This document shows, in pieces, positions 56,551-64,000 of a DNA stretch of 64,000 bases. The DNA is from a bacterium (lineage in GTDB: Bacteria > Patescibacteriota > Saccharimonadia > Saccharimonadales > Saccharimonadaceae). The position numbers were made by a program, and so were the translations under genes. The DNA is taken from NCBI GenBank assembly GCA_030530825.1, contig JAUMUF010000001.1, forward strand, positions 186,001 through 250,000, in the 5' to 3' direction. The notes beneath the pieces were generated by a model. That model was not told the origin of the DNA. It saw nothing but the letters and a program-made list of their open reading frames with translations, and did not search any database. Each line of letters begins with the position of its first letter. Within the stretch, counting starts at the first letter, position 1.

Positions 56551-57507
56551 TTTTTCTTGCCAAATTTTGGCGAGCGTGAGCCAATCTTGAATTGACAAAT
56601 CTTGCGCGCGTAAATCTGGTGAGATTTCTGCTCTTTCGAGAATTTCTTCAACCTTTTCTCTTGGGATTGCGAAGTTGGCCGAGAGGCTTTTGGCGATTTT
56701 TTTACGCTTGGAGGAAAATCCCGCCTTGACTACGCGGAAGAATTCTTCTTCAGAAATTTGGCTTGGAGTCTCTCGATTGAATCTTTCGAGAAGATTTTGT
56801 TGGCGAATTTTGAGAATTATCACTTGCGAATCAACTTTTGGCGGCGGCGTGAAGAACTCTCGCGGAACAAGGCTTCCGAGTTCTGTCTCCGCATAAATCT
56901 GGGTTGCGACGCCTAAAACGCTCAAATTTCCAGATTGGGCGGCCATTCTCTCAGCCACTTCTTTTTGGACAAGAAGCGCGGCCACGCTTGGTTTATTGTG
57001 CGCGGTGAGCAATTTTTCGACAATTTTGGAAGTGATATAATATGGCACATTGGCGGCGACTTTATAGCCTGAAGGTAATTTGTCGAGATCAAAGTCCAAG
57101 AAATCGGCGTTGAGAACCTCGAGATTTTTGCCGGGGAAAGATTTGGGGAGATTTTGGGCGAGTTTAGGGTCGAATTCTATCGCTAAAACCTGTCCGCTTG
57201 TTGCGACTGCTCGCAATATAGAAGATGTCAGGGTGCCGAGACCAGGACCAATCTCGAGAACAAAGTCGCCATCCGTGATTTCCGCTTCAAAAACGATAGC
57301 GTCCAAAATCTCGCGGTCGCGGAGCCAGTGCTGGCCGAGCGATTTGTTGTTTTGGAGGTTGTCTTCGGATTGTTTGCGTGGTGAGTTTTTGTAAGAATTT
57401 TGGCGAGAGTTTTTCTTATTTCGAAGTTTTTGGGCGCGATAAAAATCAGCATTCTTCATTGCGATTCTGCGGGCGGCGCCAGATTTTTGTTTGAAATTGA
57501 GACTCAT
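56548..57507 (-). CDS. rsmA: 16S rRNA dimethyltransferase RsmA (KsgA)
   Basis: 319 residues, longer than usual because of about 55 basic N-terminal residues. NKSLGQHWLRD, LEIGPGLGTLT (SAM motif I), NVPYYITSKIVEKLL (catalytic NxPY) and FFTPPPKVDSQV are all present. Dimethylates the two adenines of helix 45. ATG shares a base with the stop of the preceding gene (TAATG). Confidence 0.96.
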   Translation of the reverse strand: MSLNFKQKSGAARRIAMKNADFYRAQKLRNKKNSRQNSYKNSPRKQSEDNLQNNKSLGQHWLRDREILDAIVFEAEITDGDFVLEIGPGLGTLTSSILRAVATSGQVLAIEFDPKLAQNLPKSFPGKNLEVLNADFLDFDLDKLPSGYKVAANVPYYITSKIVEKLLTAHNKPSVAALLVQKEVAERMAAQSGNLSVLGVATQIYAETELGSLVPREFFTPPPKVDSQVIILKIRQQNLLERFNRETPSQISEEEFFRVVKAGFSSKRKKIAKSLSANFAIPREKVEEILERAEISPDLRAQDLSIQDWLTLAKIWQEK

Positions 57508-58712
57508 TAATACCAGCCCTTCGCTCGACTGTGTGCTACGGCGTTAGCCCAACTTCCGTATCTACCCAAAACGTAGCCGTTCATCCAGCGCAATTGTGTT
57601 ACGGGGTTGGTTTGCCAGTCTGCCCCTGCTGATGCCATCTTTGATCCTGGGAGGGCTTGAGGTAATCCGTATGCTCCGCTTGAGCGGTTGGTGGCGCTTG
57701 GGTTCCAGCGAGATTCTTTATTGACGAGATAGGTTGCATTGCCGTGTTCGGATGCAGGTATGCCGGCGGCGCTCAAAAGTCCGGATTGTTCCGCAGTTGG
57801 GATAGGAGTTGAACCTTTTACACCAACAACCTCAACCTGTTTTTTAGCCTTTTTAGTTTCAACTTCCGAGATTTTTTTGTGCGAAACTTCTTTCCCATTT
57901 TGGAAATCTATCTCATAAACAACAGTTTTGGAGCCGTTTTCGCCCGCTTCTTTGATTTCTTTGTATCCCACTGGTTTTTCGCCATCTTGGATTTTTTCGA
58001 TCGGAAATGCCACTATCTCGTCTTGTGAAATAGTCTGGACGCCGTTGCGAGCGATTTCAAAATAATCTCCGTTTGTGATCTGCGACTTCAAGTCCTTGGA
58101 AACCCACAAATCTCTGTCTTGCTTGATTTTTTTCTCTTTCAAAAAGTCTGCTATACGCGCGCTTTGCGTTCGGAAAGTTTTTTCTTGACCAAAGATTTTT
58201 ACGCGAATTTCCTTCGCCCGAATAACCTGAAGGATGCCGGTCGTGCCGTCTTCGAGAAGAGTCTTTGAGTGAGAAAATTGAACCAAGTCGTTTTCTAAAA
58301 TTTGAACGCCAGCCGTCGCAGCAATTTTACTCGGCACTTTATTGGCAGTCAAGACACGGATTTTTTTCTCGCCATCCTGAATTAGATACGGCTTAGCGCG
58401 GAAAATATTGATATTATAATCAGCCCCGGTGAGTTTTTCGTTCAATTCTGGCTCAACATTATCCTCTGGCGCGATCTCGATACCTTCCAGTTTTAGCGCT
58501 TCACCAACTGTTTTAGCCTTTGAGATGAAAGATTTTCTAGTTTCGCCCTCAAAAACGGTGATTATTTTATCATCGCCATCTTTGGCGCGCGCTGGCTGGA
58601 GAGAGTTTATAATCAAAATTCCACCCAGAATTACTAAAAATCCAGCAAAAATGCCAATCGCTAGAGATTTTTTGTGATTTTTGAACGGATATTTAGTCTG
58701 AAAATTCAACAT
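57507..58712 (-). CDS. YabE/Rpf-like protein: DUF348 repeats, G5, lytic domain
   Basis: 401 residues. N-terminal membrane helix (about 18-40); DUF348-type repeats (RKSFISKAKTVGEALKLEGIEIAPEDNVEP and similar); a G5-like domain (EKPVGYKEIKEAGENGSKTVVYEI); and a C-terminal lysozyme/transglycosylase-like domain (YLVNKESRWNPSATNRSSGAYGLPQ) with the catalytic Glu in NKESRW. This is the architecture of actinobacterial Rpf and firmicute YabE wall hydrolases. It acts outside the membrane on peptidoglycan. Extended -10 TGATAAAAT ends 10 nt before ATG. Confidence 0.87.
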   Translation of the reverse strand: MLNFQTKYPFKNHKKSLAIGIFAGFLVILGGILIINSLQPARAKDGDDKIITVFEGETRKSFISKAKTVGEALKLEGIEIAPEDNVEPELNEKLTGADYNINIFRAKPYLIQDGEKKIRVLTANKVPSKIAATAGVQILENDLVQFSHSKTLLEDGTTGILQVIRAKEIRVKIFGQEKTFRTQSARIADFLKEKKIKQDRDLWVSKDLKSQITNGDYFEIARNGVQTISQDEIVAFPIEKIQDGEKPVGYKEIKEAGENGSKTVVYEIDFQNGKEVSHKKISEVETKKAKKQVEVVGVKGSTPIPTAEQSGLLSAAGIPASEHGNATYLVNKESRWNPSATNRSSGAYGLPQALPGSKMASAGADWQTNPVTQLRWMNGYVLGRYGSWANAVAHSRAKGWY

Positions 58713-58766
58713 TGCTTAACCTATTTTATCAAATTTGGGTGGAAATTTCAAACTTTTATTATTGAA

Positions 58767-58795
58767 TTGACTTCGTGCTTTATATGCTTTATAAT
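58767..58795 (+). promoter_or_regulatory. Promoter of the 58825 gene
   Basis: TTGACT (58767-58772), 17-nt spacer, TATAAT (58790-58795). Confidence 0.85.
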
Positions 58796-58824
58796 TAAGA
58801 AAATAGCACCTTGAGGAGGATATT

Positions 58825-59319
58825 ATGGATAGGATTTTACCGCGCGAAGCTTTTATGCTTGGTCGTCGAAAAGGATTTGATGTGAGGCTGAATTTCGAAG
58901 ATTGGGATTTTGCGGAACAAAGACTTATCGGTGATGAAGAGTGGATTCGAGAAACTAATGCCATTCTTGAGCTGCCTTCGACGAATTTTTTAACAAAGTG
59001 GCATCGGCTCGGTGGTCGATTGTTAGTTTCAAATTCTCGCGAAGGTCTGCTTGAAATGGTTGATTCTAGTGATCTGGGAGAGTTTTATGGCATTCCAGAT
59101 TTTGCTAGTAAAAATCAACACACCGACGATAAATTTTTGCTCATCTGGGATAATTTCAGTGGAAATTCTTTTGTTGTTCAAAAAGAGATAGTCGGCAATG
59201 AATTGCTAGATTGGGCTAAGGAAAAATACGGCGAAGATGGCTTAACTTGGATTATTGTTTACCCTGAGCGTGACGCTACCCCAGTATTGGTTAATGATTA
59301 TCTAGCCTCCAAAGAATAA
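58825..59319 (+). CDS. Orphan protein of unknown function (164 residues)
   Basis: Soluble, acidic protein (KGFDVRLNFEDWDFAEQRLIGDEEWIRE). GAGGA before ATG, perfect promoter and own terminator. Interrupts an otherwise minus-strand region. Not recognised. Confidence 0.75.
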   Translation: MDRILPREAFMLGRRKGFDVRLNFEDWDFAEQRLIGDEEWIRETNAILELPSTNFLTKWHRLGGRLLVSNSREGLLEMVDSSDLGEFYGIPDFASKNQHTDDKFLLIWDNFSGNSFVVQKEIVGNELLDWAKEKYGEDGLTWIIVYPERDATPVLVNDYLASKE

Positions 59320-59350
59320 ATAGGTCATTTTGACCTATTTTAGATTTTTT
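59319..59350 (+). terminator. Terminator of the 58825 gene
   Basis: AATAGGTCA (59319-59327), TTT, TGACCTATT (59331-59339), then TTAGATTTTTT. Confidence 0.85.
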
Positions 59351-59421
59351 GAGTTGAGCAAACTCTGCGTTGAATTTGCGTATTTTCCTGCTTGAAGATC
59401 ATTTTTTGGATTGCTATTATT

Positions 59422-59907
59422 TTATGGCAGGCTTATTTCTTCTGAAAATTCGAAGACATCGCCGATGTATTGACCGGATTTAATCAGCTGGACGTCAAAG
59501 CCAAATTTCCGATATTTTTCAATTGTTTGCTGGAGAGTTTTCACCTCTTCTCTTAATACTCTATTAAACCAATCCTCGCCGGAGCGAGATATGACACGAT
59601 TTTTATACTCACGCATAGCCTCCCCGTCGCTCGCATCTGGGAAAATTACAGTAATTTTTGACGGATTTAGAGATATATTTTTAAGAATTTCAAAATCATC
59701 TGTCACGAAAATATATTTATAAAATCCAGATTCTATCTGTAAATTTATAATATCCGCGCAAAGCTTAAAGAACTTTTCTTTGTTTGATCTGCTCATTCCG
59801 CGAATAGAGCGACTTTCGTTAAATTCTCGGTCGAAGATGAAATCTCGGTTTAGATTTCCGATCGTTGTTTTGCCCAGACATGGATAGGCTGCAATAATTT
59901 TAGTCAC
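59422..59907 (-). CDS. P-loop nucleotide kinase-like protein, GTG start
   Basis: 161 residues from GTG 59907, with TTGGAG 8 nt upstream. P-loop AAYPCLGKTT at about 6-15, then DREFNESRS and later FVTDDFEILKN; the overall size and loop suggest a small kinase. It overlaps the end of uvrD by 8 nt and is translationally coupled to it. Substrate unknown. Confidence 0.7.
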   Translation of the reverse strand: MTKIIAAYPCLGKTTIGNLNRDFIFDREFNESRSIRGMSRSNKEKFFKLCADIINLQIESGFYKYIFVTDDFEILKNISLNPSKITVIFPDASDGEAMREYKNRVISRSGEDWFNRVLREEVKTLQQTIEKYRKFGFDVQLIKSGQYIGDVFEFSEEISLP

Positions 59908-62086
59908 TAATTTTCTCCAATCTTGCGAACTCTGCGTTGAGTTTGCGTATTTTTCCGCCTGAAAATTCGATTTCGACAGCCGAGCCGTCAATTCCGCGCA
60001 CTGTTCCTGCGCCGAAGACAGGCGATTTTACACGGTCGCCAATCTGTAAATATTGCCCTTCGTCATAAAAATCATTAAATTCTTCGTAAGATATTTCTTC
60101 GTCAAAACCATCAAATTGGCTTGAGCCTTGATCGAAATCGTCACTAAATTTATTGGAACTCGCGCCATAAATTTCATCGTATTTAGAAGCAATTTCCAAC
60201 CCTGCTTCTGTAATGAATCGGCTCGGACTGCTGTAATTTCTCTGTCCAAAAACTGCTCGACTTCCCGCGCAAGTCAAAATCAACTCTTCTCGCGCTCGTG
60301 TCATTCCCACGTAGCAGAGCCGGCGTTCTTCTTCCAACTCGGACTTATCGCTGTCAAAAACTCGGCTGTGCGGAAAAACCCCCTCTTCCATTCCTGCCAA
60401 AAACACCACAGGAAATTCCAAACCTTTGGCAGCGTGAATGGTCATCAGAGAAACTTGGTCATCGCTCTCGCTGTCTGCGCTCGACATCAGGGCGGCGTTT
60501 TCTAAAAATCCAGCGAGATCTGCATAAATTTTGGCGTCAGAAATCAACTCGCCGATGTTTTCTTCTTTATCTTTTTGTTCGACTTCGCTCAACTTTTCGA
60601 AGTATTTATAATTGGTTTTGTCGATAATTTTTTCTAAAATTTCCGCTGGACTGGTGCCGTCTTGGTTCAAAATTTGCCCCAACCGCAAGATTTCTCCCAG
60701 ATTCTTAAGAGAATTTCTCGCGCGCGTCTGCATCGTTGAGAGTCCATCCACCGCCAAAAGGCTAGAAATCAAATCCAAGCCGTTTTCGCTTTGCCAATTC
60801 AAGAATTTTTCCAAAGAAACTTTACCCAAACCGCGCGCTGGTACATTGGCAATTCGCTCAAAAGCCACTTGGTCCAGAGGATTGTAGATCACACGCAAAT
60901 ACGCCAACAAATCTTTGATCACCTTACGGTCATAAAATCGCATTCCGCCAAAGATTTTATACTCGATCCCAGCGTGACGCAGGGCTTCTTCGAGCGAGCG
61001 AGATTGTGCGTTGGTGCGGTAAAGAATGGCAAAATCTTGATATTTTCGAAGTCCAACACTTTTCTCGCTGAAGATTTTCGAGGTAATCCGACTGGCTTCT
61101 TCTTGCTCGTCATGCGTTTGCCAGAGGCGGACTTCTTCGCCCTTGCCGATTTTGGTAAAGAGTTTTTTATCACTTCTGACTTCATTTTTTGAAATCACCG
61201 CATGGGCTGCGTTCAAAATATTTTCTGTCGAGCGATAATTTTGCTCCAATTTTATGATTTTGGCGCGCGGAAAGTCTTTTTCGAAATTCAAAATGTTGGT
61301 AAAATCCGCCCCACGCCAAGAGTAGATGCTCTGCCAGTCGTCGCCCACAACGCAGATATTTTCTTGATCATTGACTAGCATTTTTACAATCTGATATTGC
61401 GCTGAGTTGGTGTCCTGATACTCGTCGATCAAAATATGCTCGAATTTTTCCCGGAAGAAGTCTCGCACTTCTGGCGCAGTTTTTAAGAGGCGGACGGTCT
61501 CACTAAGAAGATCGTCAAAGTCGAGGGCGTTGGCTTTCCTGCGCTCCTTTTCATATCTAAGGAAGACTTCTGCACACTTCTGCTCGAATCCCCAATGGGC
61601 GCTATCGGCAAAATCTTCCGCCGTTTGAAGTTCATTCTTAGCATTAGAAATCACGCTCGAGACACTGGATGGCTTCAATGTTTTACTGTCAAAATTCAGG
61701 TCGGAGCAAATCCGCTTGATGAGGTTTTGTCGGTCGGTTTCATCATAAATCACAAAGTTGGGCGCAATACCAATATGTTCACCTTTGAGCCGCAAAATCC
61801 GCACGCAAATTCCGTGAAATGTCCCCATCCACGGCATAAAAAATCTGTCGCTAGCATCAGCACCAAGAAGTTCCGCCAATCGCTCTCGCATCTCTCGGGC
61901 CGCTTTATTGGTGAAAGTTACCGCCAAAATCCGCTCACTTGGCGTGCCGTGCGCAATAATATTAGCGATGCGATGAGTGAGCGTTTTGGTTTTGCCGCTC
62001 CCCGCCCCCGCTAGAATCAACATCGCGCCGTCAAGTGTTTCTACGGCTTGCTTTTGTTTAATATTAAGACCTTTTAATAAATCCAT
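59900..62086 (-). CDS. uvrD: ATP-dependent DNA helicase UvrD/PcrA
   Basis: 728 residues from ATG 62086. Motifs: QKQAVETLDGAMLILAGAGSGKTKTL (Walker A), VTFTNKAAREMRERL, LIDEYQDTNSAQ, GDDWQSIYSWRGAD, EQNYRS and MTIHAAKGLEFPVVFL. The C-terminal PcrA-type domain (GDRVKSPVFGAGTV) is present. 3'-5' helicase in excision and mismatch repair. ATG lies 7 nt after TGATATAAT. Confidence 0.97.
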   Translation of the reverse strand: MDLLKGLNIKQKQAVETLDGAMLILAGAGSGKTKTLTHRIANIIAHGTPSERILAVTFTNKAAREMRERLAELLGADASDRFFMPWMGTFHGICVRILRLKGEHIGIAPNFVIYDETDRQNLIKRICSDLNFDSKTLKPSSVSSVISNAKNELQTAEDFADSAHWGFEQKCAEVFLRYEKERRKANALDFDDLLSETVRLLKTAPEVRDFFREKFEHILIDEYQDTNSAQYQIVKMLVNDQENICVVGDDWQSIYSWRGADFTNILNFEKDFPRAKIIKLEQNYRSTENILNAAHAVISKNEVRSDKKLFTKIGKGEEVRLWQTHDEQEEASRITSKIFSEKSVGLRKYQDFAILYRTNAQSRSLEEALRHAGIEYKIFGGMRFYDRKVIKDLLAYLRVIYNPLDQVAFERIANVPARGLGKVSLEKFLNWQSENGLDLISSLLAVDGLSTMQTRARNSLKNLGEILRLGQILNQDGTSPAEILEKIIDKTNYKYFEKLSEVEQKDKEENIGELISDAKIYADLAGFLENAALMSSADSESDDQVSLMTIHAAKGLEFPVVFLAGMEEGVFPHSRVFDSDKSELEEERRLCYVGMTRAREELILTCAGSRAVFGQRNYSSPSRFITEAGLEIASKYDEIYGASSNKFSDDFDQGSSQFDGFDEEISYEEFNDFYDEGQYLQIGDRVKSPVFGAGTVRGIDGSAVEIEFSGGKIRKLNAEFARLEKISD

Positions 62087-62192
62087 AAACACTATTATAT
62101 CATATATTATCGATCGCCCCTAATCCTTAGGATGAAATTTGAGAGTTGAATCCTGCGGGCCAATATAGATTTAATTTATATTAAAGCTAATA

Positions 62193-62221
62193 TAAAATAA
62201 ACCCCTGAGGGGTTTATTTTT
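62193..62221. terminator. Bidirectional terminator after the pilin gene
   Basis: AAATAAACCCC (62195-62205), TGA, GGGGTTTATTT (62209-62219); T-rich on both sides. Confidence 0.85.
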
Positions 62222-62239
62222 GATGTGCTTAATTAGAAA

Positions 62240-62716
62240 TTATCCTTGTAGACAGTATGCAACATTTGGTGAACTTTCTACGCCAGCTCGGATGACAACT
62301 CCATTACCTGCAACTGCAGTTCCGTTGTCTCCACACTGAGCATTTCGAATAACCTGCATTGTTCCTGCGCCAATATTTCCAGCTTGAGCTCCGTTGAGGA
62401 TGGTGCCGGTAGTGTATGGGTTTCCGGAAGCTGGATCGACAAAAGTACTTCCACCTACAGTAACATACCGGTCTACAATCTGGGTATTGACGTTAGCGCC
62501 TGCCGCTGGTAATTGTCCGCGGTTAGCTGCCCGAGAATCATTAACTGCTGCTAGTAGTCGGCTAGCGTCGTTCTTTCGAGTTGTATCCCTCTGACTCCTC
62601 TGCAATGCTGGAAGTGCTAAGAAGACCATCAAGAAGATAAGTCCGGCGATCGCAAGCACGAGGACAACTTCGATGATTGTGAATCCTTTTTTAGTTTGGT
62701 TTTTGATAGTGTTCAT
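62240..62716 (-). CDS. Type IV pilin-like protein
   Basis: 158 residues from ATG 62716 (AAAGGTGG upstream). Prepilin signal KKG/FTIIE with the conserved Glu5, followed by the hydrophobic helix VVLVLAIAGLIFLMVFLALPAL. The globular part has two cysteines (NAQCGDNGT and VAYCLQG) that could form the pilin D-loop disulfide. Needs a PilD peptidase and assembly ATPase not seen here. Promoter TTGACA with TAATAT after TGC upstream. Surface fibre subunit; may serve host attachment, DNA uptake or phage adsorption. Confidence 0.87.
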   Translation of the reverse strand: MNTIKNQTKKGFTIIEVVLVLAIAGLIFLMVFLALPALQRSQRDTTRKNDASRLLAAVNDSRAANRGQLPAAGANVNTQIVDRYVTVGGSTFVDPASGNPYTTGTILNGAQAGNIGAGTMQVIRNAQCGDNGTAVAGNGVVIRAGVESSPNVAYCLQG

Positions 62717-62840
62717 ATTGAAATTTCCACCTTTCTTATAGAACATTATTGTTATTATTACTATTTTTATTTAAGCAGTTATGCTTAGTTAGATATTAGC
62801 ATAAGGGAGGTAGATTTGTCAAGTATTTCGCGCTAAATTT

Positions 62841-63959
62841 CTATAATTTTTTGACCACATCAGAAATGTCTGATTTTTGCGATACTTCTCTCTTTGAAAG
62901 GAAATATTCGTCGATCAAAATCTTAACGCAAGCCGCAATCGGTATCGAAATGAGCGCGCCAAGTAGACCAAGCACATAAACTCCGACCAAAACGGCAGCA
63001 AGCACTACCGCTGGAGAAAGGCTATTGTTTTTGCCTTGAATCATCGGCGAGATAACATTGCCTTCAATCTGTTGGTATATCATGCAATAAATCAAGAAAA
63101 CAATACCTGCTGGAATCGAATTCATTGCCACGAGGATTGTAGAGATAGCCACGCCAATCATCACGCCGAACATCGGTATCATATTAAGGAAGAGCAAAAT
63201 CACGCCCACAGGTACAACCAGACTCATTGGTATCCCCATTGTTAATGCTAAAATCAATGCTCCGAGTGAGGTTGCCACCGCACCAATAGCAGAAACTGTT
63301 AATTGTCCGTTAACGAATCCACTTACGGCTGAGTACATTTTGCTGGCGATGCGTTTATGGCGTTTCATTTTGGCTTTATCATCGTATAATTTCCAGAGAT
63401 CGGCGAGCCATTTTGGACCTTCAACAAGCATAAAGAATGCCATCGTTAACACCATCACGCCGGAAAAAATCATATTAGCCACAGTGTTAACCCCGCCAAA
63501 GAAGATTCGGCCAATATTCTTGGTTAATTCTCCTGCGAAGTTGGTCAAATTCTCGGTGGCTTCTTTGACGAGCCCTGTCATTCCGTGTTTTTCTATAAAT
63601 TGTCGCATGACGGAGTTTTCTGCCGTAACACTATTAATTAAATCTGGCAATGTGCCAATAAATTTGCTCGTCTGCTCCACAATAACAGGCACCACAAATA
63701 GCATAAATAGACTCAATATTATCACCAAAATCAGGTACGCTACGGCTGTTGCTCCAACTCGGTTCTTCTTTGATCCAGGGAGAATTTTGGTGATTTTAGA
63801 AACGGGATGGTTGAGTGCGAGAGCCAAAAACGCTGCAACACCAAGCAAAATTAACGCATCTTTTGATAGCCAAAGCATAAGGCCAGCCAAGCCAAATCCG
63901 ATTGAAACGGTCCAAAATCGGATAAAAGTCTTGGTTTCGATTTCGATTGTAGTTTTCAT
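62841..63959 (-). CDS. AI-2E family transporter (PerM-like)
   Basis: 372 residues, about eight membrane segments, with the family-typical central amphipathic region and a C-terminal block GILVFLIYCMIYQQIEGNVISPMIQGK-like (key residues QxxEGNVxxPxxxG) near 285-310 and SPAVVLAAVLVGVYVLGLLGALISIP. Export or ion exchange is known for some members; the substrate here is unknown. ATG lies 7 nt after TGATATAAT. Confidence 0.9.
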   Translation of the reverse strand: MKTTIEIETKTFIRFWTVSIGFGLAGLMLWLSKDALILLGVAAFLALALNHPVSKITKILPGSKKNRVGATAVAYLILVIILSLFMLFVVPVIVEQTSKFIGTLPDLINSVTAENSVMRQFIEKHGMTGLVKEATENLTNFAGELTKNIGRIFFGGVNTVANMIFSGVMVLTMAFFMLVEGPKWLADLWKLYDDKAKMKRHKRIASKMYSAVSGFVNGQLTVSAIGAVATSLGALILALTMGIPMSLVVPVGVILLFLNMIPMFGVMIGVAISTILVAMNSIPAGIVFLIYCMIYQQIEGNVISPMIQGKNNSLSPAVVLAAVLVGVYVLGLLGALISIPIAACVKILIDEYFLSKREVSQKSDISDVVKKL

Positions 63960-64000
63960 ATCTGTAATTATATCATAGAGTTATAATAAAATAAACATAT

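Overview
The window looks like a chromosome segment of a reduced-genome bacterium of the Patescibacteria (Candidate Phyla Radiation), most likely a Saccharibacteria relative. The reasons are a moderately AT-rich base composition (judged by eye), a stripped-down division/cell-wall cluster without murC-F, many small orphan genes, tight overlaps, and standard code use (TGA is a true stop in several genes). The lineage call is inference; no 16S rRNA gene is present.

Layout. 72-7975 (+): a compact dcw-type cluster, rsmH - 21-codon peptide - ftsL-like - ftsI-like PBP - mraY - ftsW - murG - ftsQ. About 7976-14030: an integrated filamentous phage (inovirus-like element). It has an HUH rolling-circle initiator, a Zot/pI-type assembly ATPase, a pIII-like adsorption protein, a pVI-like protein, several 45-61 residue coat-like proteins without recognised signal peptides, and a promoter-equipped membrane moron. 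Its most unusual part is a mirror-image pair of [small basic protein -> conserved leader -> coat-like protein] modules fired from one divergent promoter, with a perfect palindrome sitting exactly between the two -35 boxes. 14067-19218 (-): acetyltransferase, NAD(P)HX-dehydratase-like protein, exonuclease III, SmpB, a SLOG-like/phosphoribosyltransferase pair (the latter frameshifted at a C6 run) and QueA. 19226-28085 (-): a type I restriction-modification operon in the order hsdM - Bro-N gene - hsdS - hsdR - PrrC/RloC-like ABC ATPase. 28203-37391: the secE-nusG-rplK-rplA-rplJ-rplL genes, present in the canonical order but split into separate transcription units by small orphan genes, several on the opposite strand; one of these small genes has an in-frame TGA. 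37629-44071: DNA replication and repair genes (dnaB, dnaX, recR, ybaB, a DHH phosphoesterase) and tRNA-Leu(UAG). 44118-64000: a glycosyltransferase, a helicase-nuclease fusion, a PIN protein, iscS-ydcF-mnmA (sulfur relay), tatD-metG, rsmA with a YabE/Rpf-like wall lytic protein, uvrD, a type IV pilin-like protein and an AI-2E family permease.

Expression logic. Nearly every readable promoter has the form TTGNNN - 17 nt - TATAAT-like hexamer with an extended -10 (TGN directly before the hexamer). In at least 14 genes the start codon lies only 6-7 nt after the -10 hexamer, and in three more 10 nt after it, so leaderless or almost leaderless mRNAs are predicted for many first genes of operons. 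Ribosomal-protein genes, the small orphan genes and most phage genes instead have leaders and strong Shine-Dalgarno sequences.

The best candidates for something new are the inovirus-like element with its twin mirrored coat modules, the leaderless promoter architecture, and the type I R-M operon with a PrrC/RloC-like ATPase and 12-bp repeats in hsdS. All functional names come from motif reading only; no database search was run.
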